A stretch of DNA of 64,000 bases from Gordoniibacillus kamchatkensis (GCF_000829455.1 NZ_JXAK01000027.1:26823-90822), one strand, 5' to 3'. Counted from the stretch's first letter, positions 17,934 through 28,723 are shown. Program-made: numbers and translations. The notes: generated by a model not told the origin, from the letters alone.

Positions 17934-18206
17934 ATGAAATGCATCGCGGTTTATACGAACAATTTTGAAGTGTTCTCCGATATTTATGAAGAAGTGCTGA
18001 AAACGCCGCTGAAGGAAAACGAGGAGAAAGTGATCGAAGGCGTTACGGTGAGCGAATCCGGCGAAGTGCCGGAACATTATTTGAACAAAATGAAGACGAA
18101 GCCCGAGGTCGTCGTCATGAAAGTGAAAGACTCCGACATAACGATATTGCAGCATCGCGATGTGTTTGAAATCTTTATCCCGTCCAAAGAAAATGCGTTA
18201 CACTAA
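17934..18206 (+). CDS. Conserved-looking 90-residue protein of unknown function
   Basis: A 90-residue acidic cytosolic protein rich in Glu, Val and Lys, beginning MKCIAVYTNNFEVFSDIYEE. The predicted pattern alternates strands and helices; there is no membrane segment, signal or cysteine pair. I do not recognise the family. It has its own ATG, spaced 54 bases after nth, and is followed at once by a terminator hairpin, so it probably shares the nth transcript. Coding bias matches its neighbours. Confidence 0.65.
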   Translation: MKCIAVYTNNFEVFSDIYEEVLKTPLKENEEKVIEGVTVSESGEVPEHYLNKMKTKPEVVVMKVKDSDITILQHRDVFEIFIPSKENALH

Positions 18207-18233
18207 AAACCGAAGCTTTTCGGTTTTTTTTTG
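18206..18233 (+). terminator. Terminator upstream of dynA
   Basis: AAAACCGAA pairs with TTCGGTTTT around GCTT, then a T run. It begins at the stop codon of the 90-residue gene. Confidence 0.9.
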
Positions 18234-18269
18234 TTGAATACAGAAGGTTGATTTGGGGAGAGAGACCGG

Positions 18270-21200
18270 ATGATGAACAGAGAGAAAGAGAAGCTGCAGC
18301 AGCTGCAGCGCTCGTGTTTGGAAGCGGGGAATGCGGCTACGGCCGTAAAGCTCGGCCAGCTGGCCGAGAAGGCGGATAGCGGGCTTACGGCGATTGCGTT
18401 CTGCGGCCATTTCTCGGCGGGAAAATCGACGTTGATCAACAGCCTGTGCGGCAAGCCGCTGCTGCCGTCCAGCCCGATTCCGACAAGCGCGAATTTGGTG
18501 TCGATCCGCAGCGGCGATGCCGGCGCGGAAGTGACGCGGATCGCGGGCGACGGCAAGACCGCCGGTATGGCGGAGCGCATCGTGCAGCGAGTGCCGCTGG
18601 ATGAATTGGAAAAGTACTGCGTCAACGGCACCGACATCGAATCGGTGCGTATTACGTACCCGCTGCCGCTGCTTGGCGGGCGCGGCATGCTGCTCGACAC
18701 GCCAGGCATCGATTCGACGGATGACGCGCACCAACTGGCGACCGAGTCGGCGCTTCACCTCGCCGATGTCGTGTTGTATGTGATGGATTACAACCACGTA
18801 CAGTCGGAAATCAATTTTACGTTCGCCAAGAAGATGAAAGATTGGGGCAAGCCGCTCTATTTGATCGTCAATATGATCGACAAGCACCGCGAGCAGGAGC
18901 TGCCGTTCGCCACTTACCGCAGCGGCGCCGAGCAGGCGTTCCGCAGCTGGGGCATCGAGCCGGCCGGCATGCTGTTCGTCACCGCGAAGGAGCCGGCTCA
19001 TCCGCATAACGAGTGGGGCAAGCTGCTCGCTTTGATCGGCGCGCTGCTGGAGCGCGGAGACGAGCTGCAGCAGTACAGCCTGGATCGGTCCGTACGTTTC
19101 CTGCTGGACGAGCATGCGGCCTGGCTGGAAGCAGAGCGGGAGCCGGAGCGGCTGCGGCTGGAAGCGGAGCTCGCCGGGGACGATGGCGCGGCAAGCGAAG
19201 AGCTGCAGCGCGAATACGAGGCGAAGCGGGACGAGCTGGAACAGGCGCGTGAGGCGCCGGACGCGCTGACGGCGGAGCTGCGCAAGGAAACGGCCGCGCT
19301 CATCGAAAATGCCAACGTTACGCCGGCGGTTACGCGCGACCTGGCGCACGAATATTTGCAAAGCCGGAAGCCCGGCTTCAAAGTCGGGCTGTTCGGCGCG
19401 GCGGCGAAGACGGCTGCGGAAATCGCGCGGCGGCTCGAGGCGTTCCGGCGCGATTTCGCCGAGCAGGTCGAAGCCCAGCTCGACTGGCATTTGCGCGGCG
19501 CGCTGAAGCAGGCGGCTGAACGGTATGGCGTCAAATCGGCGGAGCTCGCCGCCGCGATCGAAGCGCTCGGCGCGCCGGTTAGCGGGGAGTGGCTTGCGGC
19601 GCAAGTGAGCGGGGCGGCCGGCTTCGGCAGCGACTATACGCTGAACTACAGCCGGCAAATCGCCGCGGAGCTGAAAGCCAATACCGCAAGCAGGCGTTTG
19701 AGCTGATCGAGCGCATCGCCGCAGCTGTGCGCGAGCGTACGGCGGCGCAGACGCCGCAGCTCGAAGCGGAACTGGCCGCGCTCGAAGCGCAGCTCGGCGC
19801 GTGGCACGGGCTGCGGCGGCTGGAGCAGGCGCTGCGCGAGGAACGCGCGCAGCTGGCTGCGCAGTGGCCGCAGCAGCCGCTGCCGGCGCCCGCGCTGCCC
19901 GCTCCGGCGGAGCTGGCGCCGGCGCTGGAGGCCGTGGCCGCCGGCGCGGCCGCAGGCGGTGGAGCCGCGTCGTGGGGCTCCACCGCCGACATGCGCACGG
20001 TGCTCGAGGCCTCGCACACGGTGAAGGCCGCCGCAGCCGCCGGCGGCCCCCGCTGCCCCAGCTGCCGCGCCGCGCGCAGCGGGCAGCTGGAGCGGCGCCG
20101 ACTACCGGCGCCGCCTCGGCGAGAGCGCCGGCCGCCTCGAGCGGGCGGCCGCGCTCCTGCAAAGCATCGCGGCGCTGCGCCCGCAGGCTGCCGCGATGCG
20201 GGACAAAGCCGCCCGGCTGCGCGGCGGCACGTTCACGATCGCGCTGTTCGGGGCGTTCAGCGCGGGCAAATCGTCGTTCGCCAATGCCCTGATCGGCGAA
20301 CGCATCTTGCCCGTATCGCCGAATCCGACGACCGCGGCGATCAACCGCATCGTGCCGCCTTCGCCGGACTGGCCGCACGGCACGGCCCGCGTCCGCATGA
20401 AAACGGCGGACGCCATCCTGGCGGACGTCCGCTACTCGCTGGACGTCCTTGGCGAGCCGGCGTCCGGCATGGCGGACGCCATTGCCCGCATCCGGCGGCT
20501 GTCGCCGGCCGCCGTGCCGGCCAAAGGCAAGCCGCACTACGCGTTCTTGCGCGCGGTCGAGGCCGGCTGGGCGCAAGCCGAGCCGCAGCTTGGCAAAGAC
20601 GTCCGCATCGCGCTGGACGAATTCGCGGCGTACGTCGCCGACGAAGCGCGTTCCTGCTTCGTCGACTATATCGAGCTTCATTACGCGAACGAGCTGACCG
20701 AGCAGGGCATCATTTTCGTCGATACGCCGGGGGCCGACTCGATCAACGCCCGCCATACCGGCGTCGCCTTCGACTATATCAAGAACGCCGACGCGATATT
20801 GTTCGTCACTTATTACAATCATGCCTTCTCGCAAGCCGACCGCGAGTTTTTGCTGCAGCTCGGCAGGGTGAAGGACAGCTTCGAGCTGGACAAAATGTTT
20901 TTCATCGTCAACGCCGCCGACCTCGCTTCCGGTCCGGAAGAGCTGGAAGGCGTGCTGACGCACGTCGAGTCGAATTTGCTCCAGCACGGCATCCGCCATC
21001 CGCGGCTGTACCCGGTTTCCAGCCTGATGGCGACGGACGGCAAGCTGAGCGGGGACGAGGCCCTCATCCGGCAGTCCGGCATCGCCAGCTTTGAGCGGGA
21101 CTTCATCAAGTTCTCGGTGGAAGAGCTCGCTTCGGTCGCCGTCATGAGCGCCGGGCAAGAGCTGGAGCGGGCGGTGCACGTGCTCGACCAGTGGCTGGCC

Positions 21201-21983
21201 GGCGCGCAGCAGGACGAAGCGGCCCGCAAGCGGCGCATCGCTGAGCTGGAGCAATCGCTGCGCCGGGCGCTCGCCGAGCTCGAGGAAGCTTCCTTCGGCG
21301 AAGAGCTTCAGGAGCTGGAGAAAGAAATCCGCGAGCTGCTCTATTACGTGAAGCAGCGCACCTCGTACCGGTTCGGGGAGCTGTACCAGCTGGCGTTCAA
21401 CCCGGCTTCGTTCCGCGACGACGCCGGCGACGCGCGGACGGCGCTTGCCGGCGCTTGGAAAGAGCTGGCTCGGATGATCGGCTTCGATCTGGAGCAAGAG
21501 ACGTTGGCTACGACGCTGCGCATCGAGAACGCGATGAACGCGATGGCCAAGAAGCGCCAGATCGCCTGGAACGAGCGGTTCGCCGAACTGGTCGGCGGCT
21601 ACGAGCCGGAGCCTTACGAGCCGAAGAAGTTCCGGGCGGCGGAGCATACCGTGAAGTTCGAGCCGGAGCCGGTATCGGACAAAACGCTGCTGGCCTATTA
21701 CAAAAACGCCAAGCACTTCTTCGAAGGAGACGGCAAGGCGAAGCTGCGCGCCGAGCTGGAAGCGCGGCTGAGCGAGCCGATGGCGGCGTACGTCGCGGCG
21801 CAGACGGAAGCGCTGCAAGCCGCGTACGCCAGCCAGTTGGCGGATCGTTTTGCCGAGCTGAAGGCGGACCGCGCCGAAAGCTTGCAGCACTACGTCAGCG
21901 GCCTCTTGGCGGCACTGAGCGACAACGTCGACCTCGAGGCGCTTGGCAGCACGCGGCGCCAGCTTGCGGAGCTGCTGAGCTGA
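18270..21983 (+). pseudogene. dynA: Two-headed dynamin-like GTPase, two frame breaks
   Basis: Reconstructed length about 1237 residues, close to B. subtilis DynA (1193), a membrane-fusing dynamin with two fused GTPase heads that protects the membrane. Head 1 has GHFSAGKST (K52) and LLDTPGIDS; head 2 has GAFSAGKSS and FVDTPGADS. Each is followed by coiled-coil stalk sequence. Head 1 runs to 19680, where one base is lost (GCC-AATACCGCAAGCAG); the -1 frame carries the stalk to about 20085, and a +1 shift somewhere in the low-complexity Ala/Gly/Pro stretch 19990-20085 restores the first frame. The two shifts cancel. Whether real or technical, both GTPase heads are intact; as read, the second could start only at an internal ATG near 20196. 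Confidence 0.85.
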
Positions 21984-22043
21984 GACGTGTCGACTGAGCA
22001 TCAGACGCGATGCGCTATCTCGCAACCGAAAGCAGGAGTAACG

Positions 22044-22412
22044 ATGAATATCGTAATTGACCAAAAGGATAACTCCAAGGTCGCCATTGTCGAAAGCTCC
22101 GACATTGTATTGAGCGATGTTCAAGGAGCCTTGGATTTGATGGCTACTATTAACTACAGCCATGATTGCAATAAAATACTGATTCACAAGTCGAACGTGA
22201 CGGAAGATTTCTTCGAGCTAAAAACCGGACTTGCCGGCGAGATATTGCAAAAATATGTAAACTACAATGTCAAGCTCGCTATTGTCGGAGATTTTGAAGA
22301 GTACAGCAGCAAAAGCTTGAAGGATTTTATTTACGAATGCAATAAGGGCAAACAAGCATTCTTTGTAAAAGATAAGCAGGATGCGCTTCGCGCTCTTCAC
22401 AGCATCGCTTAA
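22044..22412 (+). CDS. DUF4180 family protein
   Basis: A 122-residue cytosolic protein with the full DUF4180 pattern: VQGALDLMATINY, a VTEDFFELKTGLAGEILQK helix, VKLAIVGDF and FIYECNKGKQAFFV. The function of the family is unknown. The ATG at 22044 has GCAGGAG nine bases before it. It follows dynA by 60 bases and ends at a strong bidirectional hairpin. Confidence 0.85.
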   Translation: MNIVIDQKDNSKVAIVESSDIVLSDVQGALDLMATINYSHDCNKILIHKSNVTEDFFELKTGLAGEILQKYVNYNVKLAIVGDFEEYSSKSLKDFIYECNKGKQAFFVKDKQDALRALHSIA

Positions 22413-22451
22413 TCGCATCTTCCGCGTGAACCGCACCTCGTCCTTAAAGGC

Positions 22452-22503
22452 AAAAAGGAACCGTCCCGAGCAGCAGATGCTGCCAGGGACGGTTCCTTTT
22501 TCA
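22452..22503. terminator. Bidirectional terminator
   Basis: AAAAAGGAACCGTCCC pairs perfectly with GGGACGGTTCCTTTTT, with an inner GCAGCA/TGCTGC stem. It lies between two convergent transcripts. Confidence 0.92.
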
Positions 22504-22518
22504 CAATGGAGATTTGCC

Positions 22519-24275
22519 TTAAGGCTTCAGCACGGCAATGACGCGGTTGGCTTCGCCGTTTGGCGTCATGATAGATTCCGACACTTTGACGGTCAAGTTG
22601 CTCTTCGCCTGATCGCTTGTCACGCCGGTGAAGGTGAGCGTCTGATCGCCGCTGACGAGCCGGTTTGCGCCGACGAACGGGAAGTATTTGGCGCCGAGCG
22701 AGGAGCCGAGCGCGTCGACGAGCTCGATTTTGAGCGTCGAGAAGTTGTTGTCGAGCACGACTTGCGGGTCGCGGGTGAAATCCATGTCCAGATGCAAATT
22801 GTACGTGTAAGAGGACCAGTTCTGGATAACCGGCGTCAAAATCCACGACTTGATGTTGAGCGTATAAGGATACAAATGAATTTCGTTACGATCGTCATCG
22901 GACTGCACGTTAACCGGCAGGGCGGCAATCGTGGAGCGGTACGCCGGCGCGGCCGGATCGCTTTGCACCGTGCCCTGCACTTTCAGCGTGAAGGAGGAGC
23001 CCGTTTCCGACGTCGGCATCGTGAACGCGTACGACACGATCGCGCTCGTTCCCGGCTGGACGGACGCCATCGTCGCCGTTTGCCGGGCGCGGTATACGAG
23101 CCGCCCGTACCGCCAGCGCTCACAAGCTCCGTCTGGAGGGCAGGCACCGGGATCGGCTTGTCGCTCTTGTTCTCCAGCTTCAGCTTGGCGAATGCGGTGC
23201 GGTAGCCGTTCTCGACGCTGTCCGTCGCGTGCAGCTCGACGAGCGACACTTGCAAATTCGGGTTGACGAAGCCGTTCGAAGCTTCGAATGCGATCGGCGC
23301 TCCGTACTGGTACGCCGGGGCGGTCGTATCGCCAGCAGCCGCTTTGGGCAGGGCAACGTTCAGCTTGCCGACGCCGAACGCCGTCAGCTTTGGCGTACCG
23401 GACGGATCGGGCACTGCGAAAGGTTCCAGCGCGAGCACGTTCAGGCTGTCGAGCTCCGTATCGTGCTCGGTGTTGATCACATAATGGATGTAGGCCGTGT
23501 CGCCGGGCTGTACGGTCACGGTGCCGGTTTCGGCGCGAATGCCGCGGTACGAATCGGTTTTCGTTTTGCCGTCCACTTCGAACGCCGGCACCGTTTCCGC
23601 CTGCTCCGAAGCGTTGTCGACGCGCAGCTTGACGAGGTAAGAGGCGCCCTGGTTCGTGAACGATTTGCTGACCGACACGGGAGTATACGTCAACGGAGAG
23701 TCGAGCGTCGGCACGGCAAACGGTACGCCCCAAGCTTTCAGCGCCGCCGGAGCGGTGAGCGTGCCGCTGCTTCCGGTCCATACTTGTCCGCCGACCGGAA
23801 CGGAGACGAGCGTCGTCTCCACTTTCGGATACACGTCATAATTGACGTCGACGAGCGATAAGTCAGTTACTTTGACATCCTTTTTATGGTCGATCTGCCG
23901 CAAATACGTCAGGTCGACCTGCGACCCGCCCGGGACGCCGTGCACGTTCGCCGCGCTTGGCGTCAGCGTGTACACAAGCCCGTCGTCCGTCTTAAGGCGC
24001 AGCTCGTGGTCCGGAATGCGGACCGTATCGCCGTTCGTATTGATGACGCGCACGGCGGCGCCGAGGCGGACGCCGGAAAAATTTTTGTCGCTCAGCACGC
24101 CGAGCACCTGCACTTGCAGCCCGCCCCCCAAATCGTAGCTCGCAGGCGTCAAGGAATCGGACGCTGCTGCGGCTTGAGCGGACGGCTGGGCGTCGTCGGC
24201 CAGTGCCGGGACGGTCGCGAGCAGGGAAGCGGAAAGGACCATTGCAGCGGCCAAATGTTTGAATTGTACTTTCAT
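22519..24275 (-). pseudogene. Secreted protein of unknown function, one frame break
   Basis: Reconstructed at about 585 residues. An N-terminal signal peptide ends near ALADDA (residue 27). The rest is beta-rich, with repeated segments such as VRVINTNGDTVRIPDHELRL and LKLENKSDKPIPVPALQTEL that look like immunoglobulin-like or DUF4352-like sandwich domains binding outside the membrane. Around 23080-23100 one base is missing; without repair the protein ends in an Arg-rich tail at 22983, whereas the -1 frame continues the same fold (TMASVQPGTSAIVSYAF) to a stop at 22519. The start has GAGGAGG and lies only 38 bases after the DHA2 pump, so it may be the last gene of the efflux operon. Function unknown. 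Confidence 0.72.
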
Positions 24276-24313
24276 GGTATGTCCTCCTCGTATTGTACTT
24301 CTCGAATGTCAAG

Positions 24314-25912
24314 TTACATCTCGACCATGACGTGTTGCTGCGTTTCTCCCGAAGCTCCCGCTGCGGCGGCTTTTTTCCGGCGAATCATGAACAGCACGAG
24401 AACGAGCGACACGAATGCCGGCAAGGCCGACACAAGCAGCGTTTCGGCAATGCCCCGGGTGAGCGCTTCTTTTTGAATCAGAGCGGAAAGGAAGCCGGAT
24501 ACGCCGCTTGCCGCCGATCCGGGACCGGTTCCAAGCTCCATGTAGCGATGGGCGACGTTCGTCTGAAATTCGCCGAACGCGGGGCTCGACGTATCGATTT
24601 CCTCGGCGATTCGCGTCCCGATATTGCTCGATTGTTTCGTCATAATGCTGGTCAGCACCGCGATTCCGAACGACGCCATCACGTTGCGGATAACGTTCGA
24701 CATGGCGGAAGCTCTGCCGATCATATGATTCGGGAGCCCGTTCATCCCCGCCGTAGAGAGCGGCATCATGCAAAGCCCGATGCCGATGCCGCGGATGACC
24801 AGCAACCATTGAATCCAGCCGTGCGGTGTATTTTGCGCGATGTGGTGCAGCTCCAAAGTCGAACAGCCGATAATCGTCAGCCCGACAACGCCGAGCGGGA
24901 CGACGCCCACCTTGCCCATCAATTTGCCGGCTATTGGCATCATGAACGCCATCGCGATCGATTGCGGCATCATGAGCAGGCCGGTCTGCATCGGCGTGAG
25001 GCCGAGCACGTTTTGCAAATAGATCGGCATCAGGTACACGCCGCCCATCATCGCGATCATGACGAAGCTGGAAGCGATGAGGCTCAGCGTAAACTGGCTG
25101 TTTTTGAACAAGTGAAAATCCATAATGGCGTTGTCTTTGCCCAGTTCGACCCACAGCAGCAGCAAGAAGCTGAAGAACGAAATAAAGAATAAGGACACGA
25201 TGTAGAGCGACGACCAGCCTTCCTTCTGCCCGTCGGTAAGAGCAAGCAGCAGGCAGCCGAAGACAAGCATCGCCAAAAACGAGCCGAGGAAGTCGAACTT
25301 CAAGCCTTCCCGCTTCGGAGTTTCTTTCAATAGAAAGTATCCGAGCCCGACGGCTACAACGCCGATCGGCACGTTGATGTAAAACAGGTAGCGCCAGCTG
25401 AAATGATCGACGAGATAGCCGCTGAGCGTGGGCCCCATGGCCGGCGCAGCCATGGCCGAGATGCCCCATACGCCCATGACGGTTTGCACTTTGGCGCGCG
25501 GCACGATTTGATACAGCATCGCCATGCCGACCGGCATGATGAAGCCGCCGCCGAGACCTTGAATAATCCGCGCAATGACGAGGCTTCCATTGCTCCAGGC
25601 GATACCGCACAAAGCGGAGCCGATGACGAAGGCGGTAACCGTCGACAGGAACGTTGTCTTATAGCCGAACCGGTCGGCGAGGAAGCCGCCCATCGGCACA
25701 ACGACGGCCGACGCCAGCATATAGCCGGTCACGACCCATTCGATGTCGTTCTGTGAAACGCCGAACACCGCCATCAGCTTCGGGATGGCTACGTTCATCA
25801 AGCTGTTGTCGAGAATCGCCATGAACGTGCCGATAATGAGAACGATGACCGCGAGCCAGTAGCCGCCTTCTTGTTTCGGCGCTTCAGCCGCTGCGGAGGC
25901 AGTTTGCGACAT
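24314..25912 (-). CDS. DHA2-family drug:H+ antiporter (EmrB/QacA type)
   Basis: A 532-residue, 14-segment major facilitator. The DHA2 signature LDNSLMNVAIPKL follows TM1, GGFLADRFGYKTTF is the loop 2-3 motif, and the GISAMAAPAMGPTLSGYL motif C of antiporters is present, followed by the WRYLFYINVPIG turn. It exports drugs or amphiphiles at the expense of the proton gradient. AAGGAGG precedes the ATG, and the gene lies 14 bases after an adaptor gene in the order marR, EmrA-like, adaptor lipoprotein, pump, so it probably works with those adaptors. Confidence 0.9.
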   Translation of the reverse strand: MSQTASAAAEAPKQEGGYWLAVIVLIIGTFMAILDNSLMNVAIPKLMAVFGVSQNDIEWVVTGYMLASAVVVPMGGFLADRFGYKTTFLSTVTAFVIGSALCGIAWSNGSLVIARIIQGLGGGFIMPVGMAMLYQIVPRAKVQTVMGVWGISAMAAPAMGPTLSGYLVDHFSWRYLFYINVPIGVVAVGLGYFLLKETPKREGLKFDFLGSFLAMLVFGCLLLALTDGQKEGWSSLYIVSLFFISFFSFLLLLWVELGKDNAIMDFHLFKNSQFTLSLIASSFVMIAMMGGVYLMPIYLQNVLGLTPMQTGLLMMPQSIAMAFMMPIAGKLMGKVGVVPLGVVGLTIIGCSTLELHHIAQNTPHGWIQWLLVIRGIGIGLCMMPLSTAGMNGLPNHMIGRASAMSNVIRNVMASFGIAVLTSIMTKQSSNIGTRIAEEIDTSSPAFGEFQTNVAHRYMELGTGPGSAASGVSGFLSALIQKEALTRGIAETLLVSALPAFVSLVLVLFMIRRKKAAAAGASGETQQHVMVEM

Positions 25913-25926
25913 GCGTCAGGCCTCCT

Positions 25927-27261
25927 TTACTCGGCGCGTACTTTCGCGCCGTCAGCCAGTTTCTCGTCCGGCTTCAGCACGATTTTATCGTTTGCTTTCA
26001 GCGCGGAATCGCCTTTCAGGTAAACCCAGTCCTGATTCTTTTCTTCGGTTTGGACCGCAACTTTATGTACCGTATCGCCGTCGACTTTAAACACGGCGCT
26101 GCCGTTTCCGTCCTTCACGAGTGCGCTCTTCGGCAGCTCGATGCGGCTTTGCTGCGCACCCCCGAACGAGACGACGGCAACGGCGCCGGCGCGGAGAGCG
26201 CCGTCCGAATTTTTTACGGCTACTTTCACCGGGAACGTATTGTTGTTTTGGTCGGATACGGGGGACACGAAGGTGACCGTTCCGTCGAACGTTTTGTCCG
26301 GAATGCTCGGCAGCGTCACTTTGACGCTCGCGCCTTCTTTCACTTGAGCGACCATATCTTCCGGAACGCTCACGTCGACATCGACGGTGTCCATATTGAC
26401 CATCACGAGCAGCTCGGTTCCTGACGGCATCATCGTGAACGCCATTTCGCCCGGCTCGATCAGCTTTTTGACGATGGTACCGTCTGCCGGAGCTTTAATG
26501 CTGGCGGCTTCCAGCGCGTTTTTGGCCAGCTCGAGCGCCGCCTGCGCTTGATTCGCTCTTGCTTTCAAGCCGTTGATCGCTTCCGCCGTCGCGCCTGCTC
26601 TGGCCAGATCGAGCTTGGACTGGGCCGCCGACAGCGCCGCTTTCGCGGTTGCTTGCCCGGCGACGGCTTGTTCGTACCCCGACTTGGCTTTGTCGTAGTT
26701 CATCGTGGCGTTGTCCAGATCGCTCTTGCTGACCGCGCCTTCATCATAATGGTTTTTCACTTGGTTGTACGTTTTGGTTGCCAGATCGAACGCTGCTTTA
26801 GCCCCTTCGACAGCGGCGTTTGCGTTGTCCACGCTTGCTTTCGCTTGCGCCACGCCGGCTTCGGCAGCCTGCAAATCTTGCGGCCTTGCTCCGTTCTGAG
26901 CGTCGTTCAGCGCCGCTTGCGCCTGGTCGAGGGCGGCTTGCGCCGAGTTCACTTGCTGGGTAAGATCGTCGGTTTCGAGCTGAACGAGCACGTCGCCTTT
27001 TTTGACTTTCGAGCCTTCCGTGACGTTGACAGCGGCGACGCGTCCGGGGTTTTTGGCGTATATGCGGGTCGTTTGCGACGGGGCGATTTTGCCGCTGGCT
27101 CCCGGAGCGCCTGCGCCGCTTAACGTAATGACTTTTACACTCGGAACGGTGGCCGCGGAAGCGGAAGCTTGCACTGCCGGTGCGCCGCCGCATCCGGACA
27201 GTGCCGTTGCCGACGCCGACAGCAGCGATATGGCCATGATGATTTTCAAATGTTTTTTCAT
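25927..27261 (-). CDS. Efflux membrane-fusion lipoprotein (HlyD/RND adaptor type)
   Basis: A 444-residue lipoprotein with lipobox ALSGC (C24). It has the adaptor architecture: barrel-sandwich strands at about 45-90, a long alpha-helical hairpin of Ala/Lys/Gln repeats over about 95-245 (typical coiled coil), the returning lipoyl half (SIKAPADGTIVKKLIEPGE), then a beta barrel (VSVPEDMVAQVKEGASVKV) and a membrane-proximal end. Such adaptors bridge a pump to outer structures in diderms; in monoderms they act at the cell surface. It lies 12 bases after the EmrA-like gene and 14 before the pump. Confidence 0.85.
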   Translation of the reverse strand: MKKHLKIIMAISLLSASATALSGCGGAPAVQASASAATVPSVKVITLSGAGAPGASGKIAPSQTTRIYAKNPGRVAAVNVTEGSKVKKGDVLVQLETDDLTQQVNSAQAALDQAQAALNDAQNGARPQDLQAAEAGVAQAKASVDNANAAVEGAKAAFDLATKTYNQVKNHYDEGAVSKSDLDNATMNYDKAKSGYEQAVAGQATAKAALSAAQSKLDLARAGATAEAINGLKARANQAQAALELAKNALEAASIKAPADGTIVKKLIEPGEMAFTMMPSGTELLVMVNMDTVDVDVSVPEDMVAQVKEGASVKVTLPSIPDKTFDGTVTFVSPVSDQNNNTFPVKVAVKNSDGALRAGAVAVVSFGGAQQSRIELPKSALVKDGNGSAVFKVDGDTVHKVAVQTEEKNQDWVYLKGDSALKANDKIVLKPDEKLADGAKVRAE

Positions 27262-27273
27262 GTAACTCGCTCC

Positions 27274-27933
27274 TTACTTCCCTTTGATATGAATTTTAAT
27301 GATAGCGTTCATGCCCGGAGCAAGATCCAAACCGTGTGTTTCGTCCACGGACATCTTTACGGTAATGCGCTGCGTCACTTTCGTGAAGCTGCCGCTCGTG
27401 CTGGTCGTAGGCAGCAGGGAGAAGGTGGAAGCGGCCGCTTCGCCGATTTCGAACACTTTCCCGGTAAAGGTGACGCCCGGATATGTATCAAGCGTAAATT
27501 CGACCGGCTGGCCGATTTTGACTTTCTTGATCTTCGTCTCTTCAACGTCGGCGGACACGTAAAGCTTGCTCTTGTCCACGATCATCGCGACCGCCTGGCC
27601 CGGAGACACGACTTCGCCGGGTTTGGCCGAAGTTTGAATGACGGTGCCGCCGATCGGGGCGCGCAGCGTCGCCTGATCCAGCAAGCTGTTGGAGAGGTTG
27701 GTGATGTCTTGCTGGCCTACTACTTGGTCGGCAACGACGGTATCGCCGATTTTAACGTTCAAAGAGTTGATTTTGCCGGCGATGCGCGGCATGACGCGAT
27801 AAATATCGGCCGAAACGCGCGCGTCGTCCGTCGATACGAAGTTGGCGTCCTCGTACCAGTAATAGCCGCCGATGCCGGCGCCGCTGACGACCATCACCAG
27901 CAAAATGACGTAAAGCACAATTTTTCGTTTCAT
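27274..27933 (-). CDS. Short EmrA-like membrane-fusion protein
   Basis: A 219-residue protein with a single N-terminal membrane anchor (about 5-25) and a compact adaptor fold: YEDANFVSTDDARVSAD is the usual EmrA/HlyD lead-in, GKINSLNVKIGDTV the first lipoyl half and LRAPIGGTVIQTSAKPGEVV the second. The long helical hairpin of full EmrA is almost absent, replaced by a short link. It begins as ATGA overlap with marR and precedes the longer adaptor, so this operon encodes two adaptors of different build for one pump. Confidence 0.82.
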   Translation of the reverse strand: MKRKIVLYVILLVMVVSGAGIGGYYWYEDANFVSTDDARVSADIYRVMPRIAGKINSLNVKIGDTVVADQVVGQQDITNLSNSLLDQATLRAPIGGTVIQTSAKPGEVVSPGQAVAMIVDKSKLYVSADVEETKIKKVKIGQPVEFTLDTYPGVTFTGKVFEIGEAAASTFSLLPTTSTSGSFTKVTQRITVKMSVDETHGLDLAPGMNAIIKIHIKGK

Positions 27934-28373
27934 TTGGTTCCCTCCAGCTTTTTCTCGAGATACTCGATTAATTTTTCTAGCATGTCTTTAAGCAGAGCAA
28001 ACTGCTCGGGGGTAAACGATTGTTGCAATTCCTCGTAAAAGTCGGCTTGAAACTTGTCGAACAGCTCCGATTTCATGTGCATGCAGCTTGCCGTCGGACG
28101 GATCCAGACGACGCGGCGGTCCTTCTCGTCCCGGTGGCGTTCCACCAGTTTCGCGCGTTCCAGCCGGTCTACGATACCGGTCACCGTGCTGTTGCTAAGT
28201 TCGACTGCCCGTGATAAGTCGCCGATCGTACGCGGTTCCCCCATAAATAACTCTCTCAATACAAAAAGTTGCGGACCGGTAATCCCTAATGCTTTCAATT
28301 CCGAATACACCATCGTCATCCGGACTTTGTTCAGCTTGACGAACAGCTGCCTCAAATCGCTACCGAAGTCCAA
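27930..28373 (-). CDS. MarR-family repressor of the efflux operon
   Basis: A 147-residue winged-helix regulator. The recognition region reads GDLSRAVELSNSTVTGIVDRLE, and the wing DEKDRRVVWIRPT carries the conserved D-x-R turn. It probably represses its own operon and is released by drug-like ligands. The start is TTG 28373 with AAGGTGAG just upstream. The stop overlaps the next ATG by four bases. A perfect 11-base inverted repeat lies 58 bases upstream and is the likely operator. Confidence 0.88.
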   Translation of the reverse strand: MDFGSDLRQLFVKLNKVRMTMVYSELKALGITGPQLFVLRELFMGEPRTIGDLSRAVELSNSTVTGIVDRLERAKLVERHRDEKDRRVVWIRPTASCMHMKSELFDKFQADFYEELQQSFTPEQFALLKDMLEKLIEYLEKKLEGTK

Positions 28374-28430
28374 CGAGTCTCACCTTCTTTCAAAAGTGCG
28401 TAGAGTAGGGCATAGTAAATAGTACGAGTG

Positions 28431-28456
28431 CGAATATTTCGCATCCGAAATATTCG
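28431..28456. promoter_or_regulatory. Probable MarR operator
   Basis: CGAATATTTCG (28431-28441) and CGAAATATTCG (28446-28456) form a perfect 11-base inverted repeat with a four-base spacer, in the 350-base region between marR and the divergent ABC exporter. A further GAAATATT half site lies at about 28478. The rest of 28457-28723 shows a possible TTGCCC/TAAGAT promoter near 28652-28682 for the ABC genes and no further gene. Confidence 0.65.
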
Positions 28457-28723
28457 AACACGAAGAATAATATCATGAAATATTTGCCTTGGGAATACCT
28501 GAAATGCCGCGGCAAATCGTGAAATTTCAGTGAACGGAATGAAAGGGTTTCCATATGGGGGGATTGCGATGATTTGGGAGAATAGGAGGGATTCGGAAAG
28601 GCAAATGTGACGAAACGGTGAAATACCCGCATATATGAAGGAATTATGTCTTTGCCCGCCGCTCTAATATGATGCTAAGATGCAGGGAGATTGTAACCTT
28701 ACGAGGGGTGTGAAGGTGCCCGC

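Noticed and set aside
28642..28671. Leader peptide for the ABC exporter, as bmrB for bmrCD
   Set aside because: The candidate ORF has its AAGGA only three bases from the ATG, and no terminator/antiterminator pair is visible after it.
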